Assembly (NCBI GenBank): GCA_963973455.1
Contig: CAXAZF010000005.1
Coordinates: forward strand, 62,001-126,000
DNA length: 64,000 nt
Reading direction: 5' to 3'
Source of the DNA: Marixanthomonas sp002364245
GTDB taxonomy: Bacteria > Bacteroidota > Bacteroidia > Flavobacteriales > Flavobacteriaceae
Shown here in pieces: positions 54,896 through 63,980 of this stretch. Numbering within the stretch: the stretch's first letter is position 1; each line of letters begins with the position of its first letter. The notes beneath the pieces are model-generated. The model was given only the letters and a program-made list of their open reading frames with translations, was not told where the DNA came from and searched no databases. Made by a program: the position numbers and the translations under genes.

Positions 54896-57358
54896 ATGGC
54901 AAAGGTAAATTTTAGCATAAAAAAAGTATTGCTTTTTCTTCTATTCACGATTTGTTTTACAACAGGTGATATAGTTGCACAGGCTATTCCATCCTCATCA
55001 ATATTATCTGCAGATGTAGAGGATCTTACCGACGAGCAAATACAATCGTATTGGGAGCAGGCAAAAGCACAGGGGTATACCATGGAGCAACTAAAAGCTA
55101 TGGCCACGGCAAGGGGTGTTTCTCCCACAAAAATTGCTGAAATGGAACGTAGGTTAAATCAAATAGGGTCTTCTACAAAAATGTTGGAAGGGGAACAGAT
55201 AGATAGCTCTTTAAACATTGATAATAAAGCTCCAATTGGATTTACTGGAAATGAAGTAAAAGAAGGGGTAACCAAAGACCCACTTTTTGGGTATGATTTT
55301 TTTAATAACCAGAACATCTCTTTTACGCCCAATATGAATTTGGCTACCCCAACTAATTATGAATTAGGTCCTGGTGATGAAATATCCATAAACCTATGGG
55401 GAGCTGCAGAAAACAGCTATATTGTTGAGGTTGATAGGGAAGGGGCTGTCCGTATTTCAAATGTAGGCCCTATTTATGTAAGTGGGCTTACTATGGAAGA
55501 AGCTTCTGGTAAGATTAAAGGTAAACTCAAACGGATATACTCTGGTATCAACGCTTCAGATAATAGTCCTTATAAGGTTTTTTTAAGCGTCTCATTAATT
55601 AATGTTAGGACCGTTCAAGTGAATATTATAGGTGAGGTTAAAGTTCCGGGCACCTACTCATTAAGTGCTTTATCAACGGTTTTAAATGCTTTATATGCTT
55701 CTGGTGGCCCTACAAAACAAGGTACTTTTAGAGATATAAAATTAGTTCGAAGCGGTGATGAAATCACTTACTTTGATGTATATGATTATTTAATAAACGG
55801 TTCGCAAGTTGGAAATAAAACATTGCAAGACCAAGATGTCATTATCATCTCTCCTTACATTTCAAGAGTAAAGATAAATGGAAGCGTAAAGCGTGCAGGG
55901 ACATACGAATTAAAACCAGGGGAAACCTTAAATGATCTTTTGGAATTTACAGGTGGATTTACTTCCAACGCTTATAAAGAGCGAGTTGTTTTAGAACGAA
56001 TAGAAGGGGATAGAAGGGTTGTAAAAGAAATCCTTATTGATAAAGAGAGTGAAACACCATTACAAGATGGGGATGTGCTTACGGTAAATGAAATTATAGA
56101 TCAATTTGAAAATAAAATAACTATTGAAGGTGCTGTGTATAGACCAGGCAAATATGAATTTACACCAGGGCTAACAGTTAAAGATCTAATAAGTAAAGCT
56201 GCAGGAATAAATGATAGAGCCTTTTTAGAAAGAGGTCTATTATTTAGCACAGATGATGGCGTAACAGAAACAGCGACACCTTTCTCAGTTTCTGATGTAC
56301 TTTCTGGTTCCAAAGACATACAGCTACAACCTGACGACAGGGTAAGAATATTCAATAAATATGATCTTGCTGAAAGCTATACGCTAACTATTGATGGTGC
56401 TGTAAACCAACCGGTCTCTATACCATATGTAGAAAATATGACAGTAGAAGATTTAGTTTTATTAGGAGGAGGTTTTACAGATAGTGCCAACGAAAACAAA
56501 ATAGATATCTATAGGAGAGTAGATGACGATTCTTATGAAACTTTAAGTAAAAACTTCAAAGTTTCAGCAAATGGAGAATTAACTTTAGATGACGGTTCTA
56601 ACTTTATATTACAACCTAACGATCGTGTTTCTGTAAGATATCTAAAAGGTTTTTCTGAACAAATAAAAGTTTCTGTTGCCGGAGAGGCTAATTATCCTGG
56701 AAACTATACTATCGAAAGTAAAAATGAGAAAATTTCAGACCTTTTAGAAAGAGCGGGCGGGGTTACTCAATACGCCTTTGTGGAAGGAGCTACATTAGTA
56801 AGATTGAATCCCTTTTATAATGACGGATCACAAAAAGAAACGTTTGAAGGATTGATAGAGAAAGAAGAGGTTACCGGAAAAGAAGACTCTACTAACGTAG
56901 AAGAAGAAACACTTAAAAACAGAAAAGAATTTAGGGTAGGGATCGATTTACAGAAAATAATAAAGGATAATGACTCTAAACATAACTTAGTACTAAAAAG
57001 TGGCGATAGGTTAATTATTCCATCGACAAGACAAACTGTAAAAGTTCAAGGTGAGGTGTTGGTGCCTTCTTTGGTTCGTTTTGAAAAAGGTATGACGCTA
57101 AAAGATTACATAAGTAAATCTGGGGGTTTTTCATCAGATGCCAAAAAAGGTAAGACCTATGTGGTATATGCTAATGGGGATATTGCTTCAACTAAACACT
57201 TTTTATTCTTCAGAAGTTTTCCAAAACTAGAACCAGGTGCCGCCATATTAGTGCCTACTAAACCAGAAAACAAAAATAAACTATCCGCACAAGAGGTGGT
57301 GGGTATAAGTACTGGCCTTACCACATTAGGGCTTTTAATAGATAGATTGCTTCAGTAA
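54896..57358 (+). CDS. Polysaccharide export protein with multiple SLBB domains (Wza-like)
   Basis: An 820-residue exported protein (signal peptide about 1-30). The Poly_export domain (about 160-240) has LGPGDEISINLWGAAENSY. Six SLBB/ligand-binding repeats follow, each with the (V/I)xGxVxxPGxY and LxDLLxxAGG pattern: VNIIGEVKVPGTY, VKINGSVKRAGTY, ITIEGAVYRPGKY, LTIDGAVNQPVSI, VSVAGEANYPGNY and VKVQGEVLVPSLV. Wza has two such repeats, so this is the long Bacteroidota form. It forms the outer-membrane or periplasmic channel for capsule/exopolysaccharide. It is first of a long operon. The ATG at 54896 is chosen over a TTG six codons upstream. Confidence 0.93.
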   Translation: MAKVNFSIKKVLLFLLFTICFTTGDIVAQAIPSSSILSADVEDLTDEQIQSYWEQAKAQGYTMEQLKAMATARGVSPTKIAEMERRLNQIGSSTKMLEGEQIDSSLNIDNKAPIGFTGNEVKEGVTKDPLFGYDFFNNQNISFTPNMNLATPTNYELGPGDEISINLWGAAENSYIVEVDREGAVRISNVGPIYVSGLTMEEASGKIKGKLKRIYSGINASDNSPYKVFLSVSLINVRTVQVNIIGEVKVPGTYSLSALSTVLNALYASGGPTKQGTFRDIKLVRSGDEITYFDVYDYLINGSQVGNKTLQDQDVIIISPYISRVKINGSVKRAGTYELKPGETLNDLLEFTGGFTSNAYKERVVLERIEGDRRVVKEILIDKESETPLQDGDVLTVNEIIDQFENKITIEGAVYRPGKYEFTPGLTVKDLISKAAGINDRAFLERGLLFSTDDGVTETATPFSVSDVLSGSKDIQLQPDDRVRIFNKYDLAESYTLTIDGAVNQPVSIPYVENMTVEDLVLLGGGFTDSANENKIDIYRRVDDDSYETLSKNFKVSANGELTLDDGSNFILQPNDRVSVRYLKGFSEQIKVSVAGEANYPGNYTIESKNEKISDLLERAGGVTQYAFVEGATLVRLNPFYNDGSQKETFEGLIEKEEVTGKEDSTNVEEETLKNRKEFRVGIDLQKIIKDNDSKHNLVLKSGDRLIIPSTRQTVKVQGEVLVPSLVRFEKGMTLKDYISKSGGFSSDAKKGKTYVVYANGDIASTKHFLFFRSFPKLEPGAAILVPTKPENKNKLSAQEVVGISTGLTTLGLLIDRLLQ

Positions 57359-57359
57359 T

Positions 57360-58460
57360 ATGGAAAATCAAAAAACAGAAGAAAAGTCAGTATTTGATAT
57401 TGATATTTTTGAAATACTAAAAATTTTAAATCGATTTAGAAGAACGCTTATAATTTTTATTTCAATTTTTCTTGTTCTAGGGATTGTAGTATCAATTTTA
57501 TCTTCAAAGGAATACACTTCTAGTACTACGTTTATTTCTCAGTTTTCAACTGAAAAAAAAATAGGTAAGAAAATTAGTGGAATTGCATCCATGATGGGGA
57601 TTAATGTTGGGGGAGACGAAAGTAATAGCATTTTACCAATGCACTACCCGCTAATTGTAGAAAGCACACCCTTTAAAAAAGAACTTCTTAAAACAAAAAT
57701 ACCTGTTAAAGGTAGAGATAGCAGTGTTACCATTTCATATTATTTAACTAATATGAAAGAAACAAGTAGTTTGAGTTTTATAAAATCTTACACTATAGGT
57801 TTGCCGGGTAAGATTGTAGGATTGTTTGAAAGTTCTGATAGTAAAGAAGTTATAAAAGCAGAAGACTCTACTTCTTTTTATTTAAATTCATATGAAAATA
57901 TGCAATTAGGATATTTATATTCACATTTTTCAGTAAACATTAATGATGTGGATGGTTTTATAGAGATTTCAACAACATTTCCCGAAGCAGAAGCGTCCGC
58001 TACATTGGCAAACAATATCCAAGATTTACTTCAAGAATTTATTATTAAATATAATATTAAAAAAGGTAAACAAGAATTAGAATATATAAAGGACCGTTTT
58101 AAAGAAGCAGAAAAGGATTATTTTAGTAAAAGAGCAGCTTTAGCAAATTATAAAGATCGAAACGTAAATGTGATTAGTAATTTAGCTCAAAATAGGTTGG
58201 AACAATTACAGACTGAGTATAGCTTGTCCTCTAATATTTATTCGCAATTAGCAGGAGAACTTGAAACGGCCAAACTCAACGTAAAAAAAGACACCCCTGT
58301 ATTTACGGTTATAAAACCTGCTACTATTCCAATTGAACCTTCATCGCCGAAAAGAGTATTAATCCTCCTTCAATTTATTTTGGTTGGATTTTTAATAGGT
58401 GCTTTTTATATTTTATTTAGACATTTTTATCCATTACTTAAAAACAAAATAGCAAACTAG
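57360..58460 (+). CDS. Wzz-type chain-length determinant / polysaccharide co-polymerase
   Basis: A 366-residue inner-membrane protein with the Wzz layout. A short cytoplasmic N-terminus is followed by TM1 (about 29-50, LIIFISIFLVLGIVVSIL), a large periplasmic part with a long coiled-coil (about 230-305) and TM2 near the end (about 330-352, ILLQFILVGFLIGAFYIL). The Pro-rich PATIPIEPSSPKR before TM2 is the classical Wzz signature. There is no tyrosine kinase domain. It starts 1 base after the SLBB gene stop and works with it in polysaccharide export. Confidence 0.9.
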   Translation: MENQKTEEKSVFDIDIFEILKILNRFRRTLIIFISIFLVLGIVVSILSSKEYTSSTTFISQFSTEKKIGKKISGIASMMGINVGGDESNSILPMHYPLIVESTPFKKELLKTKIPVKGRDSSVTISYYLTNMKETSSLSFIKSYTIGLPGKIVGLFESSDSKEVIKAEDSTSFYLNSYENMQLGYLYSHFSVNINDVDGFIEISTTFPEAEASATLANNIQDLLQEFIIKYNIKKGKQELEYIKDRFKEAEKDYFSKRAALANYKDRNVNVISNLAQNRLEQLQTEYSLSSNIYSQLAGELETAKLNVKKDTPVFTVIKPATIPIEPSSPKRVLILLQFILVGFLIGAFYILFRHFYPLLKNKIAN

Positions 58461-58503
58461 TTTTACCTATTATAAAAAGTGAAACTTTAATTTAAAACAA
58501 ACA

Positions 58504-59298
58504 GTGAATTTACTCAATATAGCCATAAAAGCTTCATTAGAAGCGGGAGAAGAAATTATGAACGTTTATAATACTTCAAACTTTGAAGTGGAAACAAAAA
58601 ATGATGACTCTCCTTTAACCATTGCAGATAAACGTGCCAACGACATAATAATTTCTTATCTAAAACAAACCGATATTCCTATTATCAGTGAAGAAAATAA
58701 ACAGATGAAATTTTCTGAACGAAAACAATGGAATAAATGCTGGATTGTAGATCCTCTAGATGGAACGAAAGAGTTCATCAAGAAGAATGGTGAGTTTACG
58801 GTTAATATAGCACTAGTTGAAGACGGAATCCCAATTTTAGGTGTATTATACGTTCCAGACTTTAAAACACTTTATTTCACAGAGGTAGCAAATAAAAAAG
58901 CTTTTAAAGTGCTGCTTAAAAAACATAAAACACCTGTAGATGATGTATTAAAAAATGCTTCTGAAATAAAACCGGTGAAAAATAAAGGTAAAGCACGTAT
59001 AGTAGGAAGCAGGTCTCACTTAAATGAAGAGACACAAAAGTTTATTGATACCATTTCAGAGAGTGAAGAGGTGGAGATTGTGTCAAAAGGAAGTTCCCTT
59101 AAATTTTGTTTGGTTGCGGAAGGGAAAGCCGACTTATACCCTCGTTATGCCCCAACAATGGAGTGGGATACAGCTGCCGGACACGCTATTTGTAAAGCTG
59201 TAGGTGTAACCGTAACAGCCCTCCCTGCAGACAAACCTTTGCAGTATAATAAAGAAGATTTATTAAACCCTTGGTTTTTGGTATCTAACCGAAGCTAA
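58504..59298 (+). CDS. cysQ: 3'(2'),5'-bisphosphate nucleotidase
   Basis: A 264-residue Mg-dependent, Li-sensitive phosphatase of the inositol monophosphatase fold that turns PAP into AMP. It has DDSPLTIADKRAN (34-46), EE (63-64), the metal motif DPLDGTKEF (83-91) and WDTAAGHAI (about 219-227). The start is GTG at 58504, with the N-terminus MNLLNIAIKASLEAGEEIM normal for the family. In this operon it would clear PAP left by the sulfotransferases downstream. It belongs to the same transcript, 43 bases after the Wzz-like gene. Confidence 0.95.
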   Translation: MNLLNIAIKASLEAGEEIMNVYNTSNFEVETKNDDSPLTIADKRANDIIISYLKQTDIPIISEENKQMKFSERKQWNKCWIVDPLDGTKEFIKKNGEFTVNIALVEDGIPILGVLYVPDFKTLYFTEVANKKAFKVLLKKHKTPVDDVLKNASEIKPVKNKGKARIVGSRSHLNEETQKFIDTISESEEVEIVSKGSSLKFCLVAEGKADLYPRYAPTMEWDTAAGHAICKAVGVTVTALPADKPLQYNKEDLLNPWFLVSNRS

Positions 59299-59303
59299 TA
59301 AGT

Positions 59304-59762
59304 ATGGTTAAGTATAAACAAGAATCACATTACAGAAGTATATTAAAAGGGATTTCTTGGCGGTGTATTGCAACGGCCGATACGATTTTAGTTGTTTTGT
59401 TAATTACCTGCTTAAATGGTAATTGTAGTATAGACAGCGCCATAAAGATTGGCTTTTTTGAGTTTTTTATTAAACTCGCTGTTTATTATGTTCATGAGCG
59501 AGTTTGGCAAAAAATACTACTTGGAAAAGAAGTAAACCCACGCCAAACATTATACAAAACAATTTCGTGGCGTATTATTGCAACAACCGGAACCTTTATT
59601 ATTTCAGGTCTAGTATTAAATTCTTTTGATGAGATAGCACTTTATGTTGCTTTAGCAGAGTTGGTTTCTAAGTTTATATTATATTATATACACGAACGTA
59701 TTTGGTTACGGTTACCATTGGGAAGAATTAGAAATTTCTTTTTAGGGAAAAAAAGTAAATAA
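59304..59762 (+). CDS. Duplicated DUF2061 membrane protein
   Basis: A 152-residue membrane protein made of two copies of the DUF2061 unit. Copy A (about 12-74) has GISWRCIATADT and VYYVHERVWQKI. Copy B (about 82-145) has TISWRIIATTGTF and LYYIHERIWLRL. Each unit has two hydrophobic helices with a positive end. The function is unknown. The gene lies 5 bases after cysQ and 2 bases before cysC, so a role in sulfate handling or PAPS-dependent export is suggested by position only. Confidence 0.9.
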   Translation: MVKYKQESHYRSILKGISWRCIATADTILVVLLITCLNGNCSIDSAIKIGFFEFFIKLAVYYVHERVWQKILLGKEVNPRQTLYKTISWRIIATTGTFIISGLVLNSFDEIALYVALAELVSKFILYYIHERIWLRLPLGRIRNFFLGKKSK

Positions 59763-59764
59763 TT

Positions 59765-60358
59765 ATGCAAGAAAACATCATTCCACACGATTTTAAAATA
59801 ACCAAAGAAAAAAGATCTGAATTAAAAGAGCATAATTCATTTCTTATCTGGTTTACGGGCTTGTCTGGTTCTGGAAAATCCACCATTGCTAATGCAGTAG
59901 AGCAAGAGCTATATAACCAAAAAATACATACATATACCTTAGATGGTGATAATGTTAGAAAAGGGCTTAATAATGATTTAACTTTTACACCAGAAGATCG
60001 AACCGAAAATATCCGTAGAATCGCTGAAACTGCAAATTTATTTGTCGATGCAGGTTTAGTTGTATTGGCAGCGTTTGTTTCGCCTTACAAAAAGGACCGC
60101 GAATTGATTAAAAAAACGGTCAAAGATGTTAACTTTGTCGAAATTTTCATTGACACACCGATTGAAGAGTGTGAGAAAAGAGACGTAAAGGGATTGTATG
60201 CAAAAGCAAGAAAAGGGTTGATAAAAGATTTTACTGGAGTAAACGCACCGTATGAAGCTCCTGACAACGCAACTATAACAATCGATACAACGAAGGTTTC
60301 CGTTTCAGAATCTATTGAAATAATAATGAAAGCAATAAAACCCAAATTAGAATTATAA
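59765..60358 (+). CDS. cysC: Adenylylsulfate kinase
   Basis: A 197-residue kinase that makes PAPS from APS and ATP. The P-loop is GLSGSGKSTIAN (32-43), with DGDNVRKGLNNDLTFTPEDRTENIRR (about 60-85) for APS binding. The lid region YAKARKGLIKDFTGVNAPYEAP (about 140-161) is the family signature. Length is standard. It stands between the DUF2061 gene and cysD, separated by 2 and 7 bases. Confidence 0.97.
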   Translation: MQENIIPHDFKITKEKRSELKEHNSFLIWFTGLSGSGKSTIANAVEQELYNQKIHTYTLDGDNVRKGLNNDLTFTPEDRTENIRRIAETANLFVDAGLVVLAAFVSPYKKDRELIKKTVKDVNFVEIFIDTPIEECEKRDVKGLYAKARKGLIKDFTGVNAPYEAPDNATITIDTTKVSVSESIEIIMKAIKPKLEL

Positions 60359-60365
60359 AGAAACT

Positions 60366-61271
60366 ATGAGCAAGTATTATTTAAATTATCTAGACGAATT
60401 AGAGTCTGAAGCAATTTACATACTACGGGAAGTATGGGCGCAATTTGAAAATCCGGTCATTCTTTTTTCCGGGGGTAAAGATTCTATTTTGGTAACACAT
60501 TTAGCTAAAAAAGCATTTTATCCATCAAAAATACCGTTTCCATTAATGCATGTGGATACAGGGCACAATTTCCCTGAAACCATTCAATTTAGAGACGATT
60601 TAATAGAAAAGTTTGATGCACAATTAATTGTTGGTTCGGTGCAAGAATCAATTGATCAAGGTCGTGTAGCTGAAGAAAAAGGAAAAAATGCCACCCGAAA
60701 TGCATTGCAAATCACTACACTTTTAGATGCTATAGAAACCAATAAAGTAGATTGTGCCATTGGAGGTGGTCGTCGTGATGAAGAGAAAGCTAGGGCAAAA
60801 GAACGGTTTTTTTCGCATAGGGACGATTTTGGACAATGGGACCCTAAAAACCAGCGCCCAGAACTGTGGAATATCCTTAATGGAAAGCATTTTGAAGGCG
60901 AACACTTTAGAGCTTTTCCAATAAGCAATTGGACCGAAATGGACGTTTGGAATTATATAAAAAGAGAAAATATAGAAATTCCATCCTTGTATTATGCGCA
61001 CGAAAGAGAAGTAGTATGGCGTAATGATTCTTGGATACCAGTTTCAGAATATTTAAAACTGGAAGAAGGCGAAGAAATCGTTACCAAGAAAATCCGTTTT
61101 AGAACATTGGGTGATATAACTATTACTGGAGGCATGGAGTCTGATGCCGATACGTTAGAAAAAATTGCTATGGAGGTTTCTGCCATGAAACAAACAGAAC
61201 GAGGTAATCGTACTGATGATAAGCGTAGCGAAACATCGATGGAAGACAGAAAGAGACAAGGATACTTTTAA
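60366..61271 (+). CDS. cysD: Sulfate adenylyltransferase subunit 2
   Basis: A 301-residue PP-loop enzyme that with CysN forms APS from sulfate and ATP. The PP-loop is FSGGKDSILV (34-43), followed by HVDTGHNFPET (about 62-72), GGGRRDEEKARAKER (about 138-152) and the C-terminus TERGNRTDDKRSETSMEDRK, all typical of CysD. It has the full family length. cysN follows after 22 bases. Confidence 0.98.
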   Translation: MSKYYLNYLDELESEAIYILREVWAQFENPVILFSGGKDSILVTHLAKKAFYPSKIPFPLMHVDTGHNFPETIQFRDDLIEKFDAQLIVGSVQESIDQGRVAEEKGKNATRNALQITTLLDAIETNKVDCAIGGGRRDEEKARAKERFFSHRDDFGQWDPKNQRPELWNILNGKHFEGEHFRAFPISNWTEMDVWNYIKRENIEIPSLYYAHEREVVWRNDSWIPVSEYLKLEEGEEIVTKKIRFRTLGDITITGGMESDADTLEKIAMEVSAMKQTERGNRTDDKRSETSMEDRKRQGYF

Positions 61272-61293
61272 AAAATAAAGAAGCAGTAGCATA

Positions 61294-62550
61294 ATGGAAA
61301 TAAAAGAAAATCAATTATTACGATTTACAACGGCAGGAAGTGTAGATGATGGTAAAAGTACCTTAATAGGAAGATTACTTTTTGATAGTAAAGCCATTTT
61401 TGAAGATCAATTACAAGCTGTAGAAACAACCAGTAAGCGAAAAGGTCACGAAGGGGTTGATTTAGCTTTGTTTACTGATGGTTTAAAAGATGAAAGAGAA
61501 CAGGGTATTACTATTGATGTTGCCTACCGTTACTTTACTACCCCAAAACGAAAGTTTATAATTGCCGATACTCCAGGCCATATACAATACACCCGTAATA
61601 TGGTTACAGGAGCATCTACGGCCAATGCAGCCTTAATTTTAATCGACGCTCGGCACGGCGTTATTGAACAGACTAAACGTCACGCTTTTATTGCCTCTTT
61701 ACTTCAAATACCACATATTGTTGTTTGTGTCAACAAAATGGATTTGGTAGATTTTTCAGAAAAAGTTTATAATGATATAATCACTCAATTTGAAGAGTTT
61801 TCTTCAAAGTTGTATGTAAAAGATATCCGTTTTTTACCTATTAGTGCTTTATTGGGTGATAATGTTGTAAACCGTTCAGAAAATATGGATTGGTATCAAG
61901 GTGCGCCACTACTGCATACATTAGAGAACATCCATATAAGTAGTGATATCAATAAAATTGATGCACGTTTCCCCGTACAAACAGTATTGCGCCCACAAAG
62001 TGAAGGGTTTATAGATTACCGTGGTTACGCAGGAAGGGTTGCAAGTGGTATCTTTAGGCCAAATGACGAAGTAGCGGTAATGCCATCAGGCTTTACATCA
62101 AGAATAAAATCTATTGATACTTTTGATGGCGAGTTAAAAGAAGCTTTTGCCCCAATGTCTATATCGATTACATTAGAAGACGATATTGATGTGAGCCGTG
62201 GTGATATGATTGTTAAAGTAAACAATAAACCTGAAGCAGAACAAGAGTTTAGTGCGATGATTTGCTGGCTAAATAATGAGCCCTCAAAACCTCGGGCGAA
62301 ATATACTATCATGCACACTTCTAATGAGCAAACAGCTATGATTAAAAGTGTACTATATAAAATAGATATAAACACTTATGACCGTGATGAAGAGGATAAA
62401 GATTTGAAAATGAATGATATTGCCCGTGTCACTATTAGAACCACACGTAGGTTAATGGTTGATGAATACCGTGATAATAGAAATACAGGAAGTTTTATAT
62501 TAGTAGACGATGTTACAAACGAAACTGTTGCAGCAGGAATGATTTTGTAA
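61294..62550 (+). CDS. cysN: Sulfate adenylyltransferase subunit 1 (GTPase)
   Basis: A 418-residue translation-factor-like GTPase that drives APS formation together with CysD. It has G1 GSVDDGKS (15-22), G3 DTPGH (92-96) and G4 NKMD (147-150). Domains 2 and 3 run to the end, with DYRGYAGRVASG (about 233). No APS kinase domain is fused; that activity is the separate cysC upstream. Shorter than E. coli CysN (475), as usual in Bacteroidota. Confidence 0.97.
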   Translation: MEIKENQLLRFTTAGSVDDGKSTLIGRLLFDSKAIFEDQLQAVETTSKRKGHEGVDLALFTDGLKDEREQGITIDVAYRYFTTPKRKFIIADTPGHIQYTRNMVTGASTANAALILIDARHGVIEQTKRHAFIASLLQIPHIVVCVNKMDLVDFSEKVYNDIITQFEEFSSKLYVKDIRFLPISALLGDNVVNRSENMDWYQGAPLLHTLENIHISSDINKIDARFPVQTVLRPQSEGFIDYRGYAGRVASGIFRPNDEVAVMPSGFTSRIKSIDTFDGELKEAFAPMSISITLEDDIDVSRGDMIVKVNNKPEAEQEFSAMICWLNNEPSKPRAKYTIMHTSNEQTAMIKSVLYKIDINTYDRDEEDKDLKMNDIARVTIRTTRRLMVDEYRDNRNTGSFILVDDVTNETVAAGMIL

Positions 62551-62587
62551 TCTGCAACTTGTCAAGCCATTAATAGCTTATAGCTTT

Positions 62588-63343
62588 ATGAAAAAAGTAT
62601 TGATTACTTCTATTGGAAGAACAGGTACGGTGAGTCTAACCAATTTTCTAAACACTATTGATGGTGTATGTTGTTTTCATGAAAAAAACCGACAAGATGT
62701 ACCTTTTCTTTTTTTATCACAGCTTGACCAATTTTCAAATATTAAAGAAAATTACCTTAAGCAACGTGATATTCAAGCCTCAAAGGTAGAATGTAAATTT
62801 TATATCGAAGTTAATCCATACTTTAGATTTGTAGAAAAAAAAACATTGGATTCTTTAGGGTGGAGAAAAATCTTTATAGTTAGAAATCCTAAATCATATA
62901 TTGAGAGTGTTTATACCCGTAATTTGTTCACAGAAAAAGATATTATTTGTGGGCAATTTCCAGATAATAACGATTCAGTATCAAAATTATGGGGTGACTT
63001 AACTAGATTTCAAAAAATATGTTGGTATTATGGGAAAGTTCATAAACACATACTAGATTCAAACTATCCGTATTATCGATTTGAAGATTTGGTTAACTCC
63101 CCCTCAAGTTTAAAAGACTTGTTGGTTTCATTAGGGGTTAGTGATTTTAATATTAATGGCGCTAAACTACCTAAACATAGAGAGTTTTGGAAAACAAAAC
63201 TTAAAAAAAAACTAATGGCTTTGACAAAAAGTGAGATAAACTATTCTTCAAAATTAAATTGGAATTCACTCGCTGAAGCTGAACTGGAATTTTATAACAT
63301 ACATTGTGTTATTCCAGCAAAAAAGCTGGGCTATGTTTTATAG
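62588..63343 (+). CDS. Sulfotransferase-like protein, first of two
   Basis: A 251-residue cytoplasmic protein. The start SIGRTGTVSLTNFL (8-21) has the 5'-phosphosulfate-binding loop pattern of PAPS sulfotransferases. IFIVRNPKSYIESVYTR (95-111) matches the 3'-phosphate-binding (RNPxxxxxS) motif. The rest is low in similarity to named families. It follows cysN by 37 bases in the same direction. Transfer of sulfate from PAPS to a sugar is the likely role, with the acceptor unknown. The 3' end overlaps the next gene by 11 bases. Confidence 0.8.
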   Translation: MKKVLITSIGRTGTVSLTNFLNTIDGVCCFHEKNRQDVPFLFLSQLDQFSNIKENYLKQRDIQASKVECKFYIEVNPYFRFVEKKTLDSLGWRKIFIVRNPKSYIESVYTRNLFTEKDIICGQFPDNNDSVSKLWGDLTRFQKICWYYGKVHKHILDSNYPYYRFEDLVNSPSSLKDLLVSLGVSDFNINGAKLPKHREFWKTKLKKKLMALTKSEINYSSKLNWNSLAEAELEFYNIHCVIPAKKLGYVL

Positions 63344-63980
63344 CACTTGGTGGTTATATCAAAAAGTGTACTTAGATAAACTTGTACGCCCTCACAAGTT
63401 AAATAAATACCTTACTCAAGTTAAAGATGGTAGTAAACCCTTATTTATTCATATAAATAAAACAGCTGGCTCTTCTATAGCAAAAAGCCTAGAAATTACC
63501 GAGGCACATGTTACATTAAGCGAATATGAAAATATTTATAAAAATAAATTTGGCGAAAATCTTCCGCAGAATATTAATATTTGGACATCCATTAGAAATC
63601 CTTTTGATAGAGTAGCTTCAGAATACCACTACCGTATTAAAACCAACCAAAATAAAATGCAGGTAAACCCAATATCTTTTGATGAGTGGGTAAAAAAAGT
63701 GTTTGTTGAAAAAGACCCTAGCTATAGAGATAGAGAAATTATGTTTTTGAATCAAAAAGAGTGGGTTAAAGGCAGTAAAAATTATAATATCAATTTTATT
63801 CGGTTTGAAAATTTACAAGAAGATTTTCAAAAATTAGCAAATGAATATAAAGTAGAGTCATTACCTTGGAAGAAAAAGTCTGATAATTTAAACTATGAAG
63901 AAATGTTTTCAGATATTTCAAAAGAAACTATTTTTCAAGTTTTTAAAGAAGATTTGAACCGATTTAAGTATTCCTTTTAA
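63333..63980 (+). CDS. Sulfotransferase family 2-like protein, second of two
   Basis: A 215-residue protein with FIHINKTAGSSIAKSL (38-53), close to the HIPKTAGT PAPS-binding loop of Sulfotransfer_2 enzymes (carbohydrate 2-O or 4-O sulfotransferases). TSIRNPFDRVASEYHYR (85-101) is the 3'-phosphate motif. It is unrelated in detail to the preceding sulfotransferase. The start at 63333 lies in the last codons of the upstream gene; an earlier in-frame start exists but adds only nine residues. The stop TAA shares one base with the next ATG. Confidence 0.82.
   Translation: MFYSTWWLYQKVYLDKLVRPHKLNKYLTQVKDGSKPLFIHINKTAGSSIAKSLEITEAHVTLSEYENIYKNKFGENLPQNINIWTSIRNPFDRVASEYHYRIKTNQNKMQVNPISFDEWVKKVFVEKDPSYRDREIMFLNQKEWVKGSKNYNINFIRFENLQEDFQKLANEYKVESLPWKKKSDNLNYEEMFSDISKETIFQVFKEDLNRFKYSF

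Noticed and set aside
59304..62550. Sulfur assimilation operon
   Set aside because: No cysH, cysI or cysJ is present, and the genes sit between polysaccharide export genes and sulfotransferases, so PAPS for sulfation fits better.
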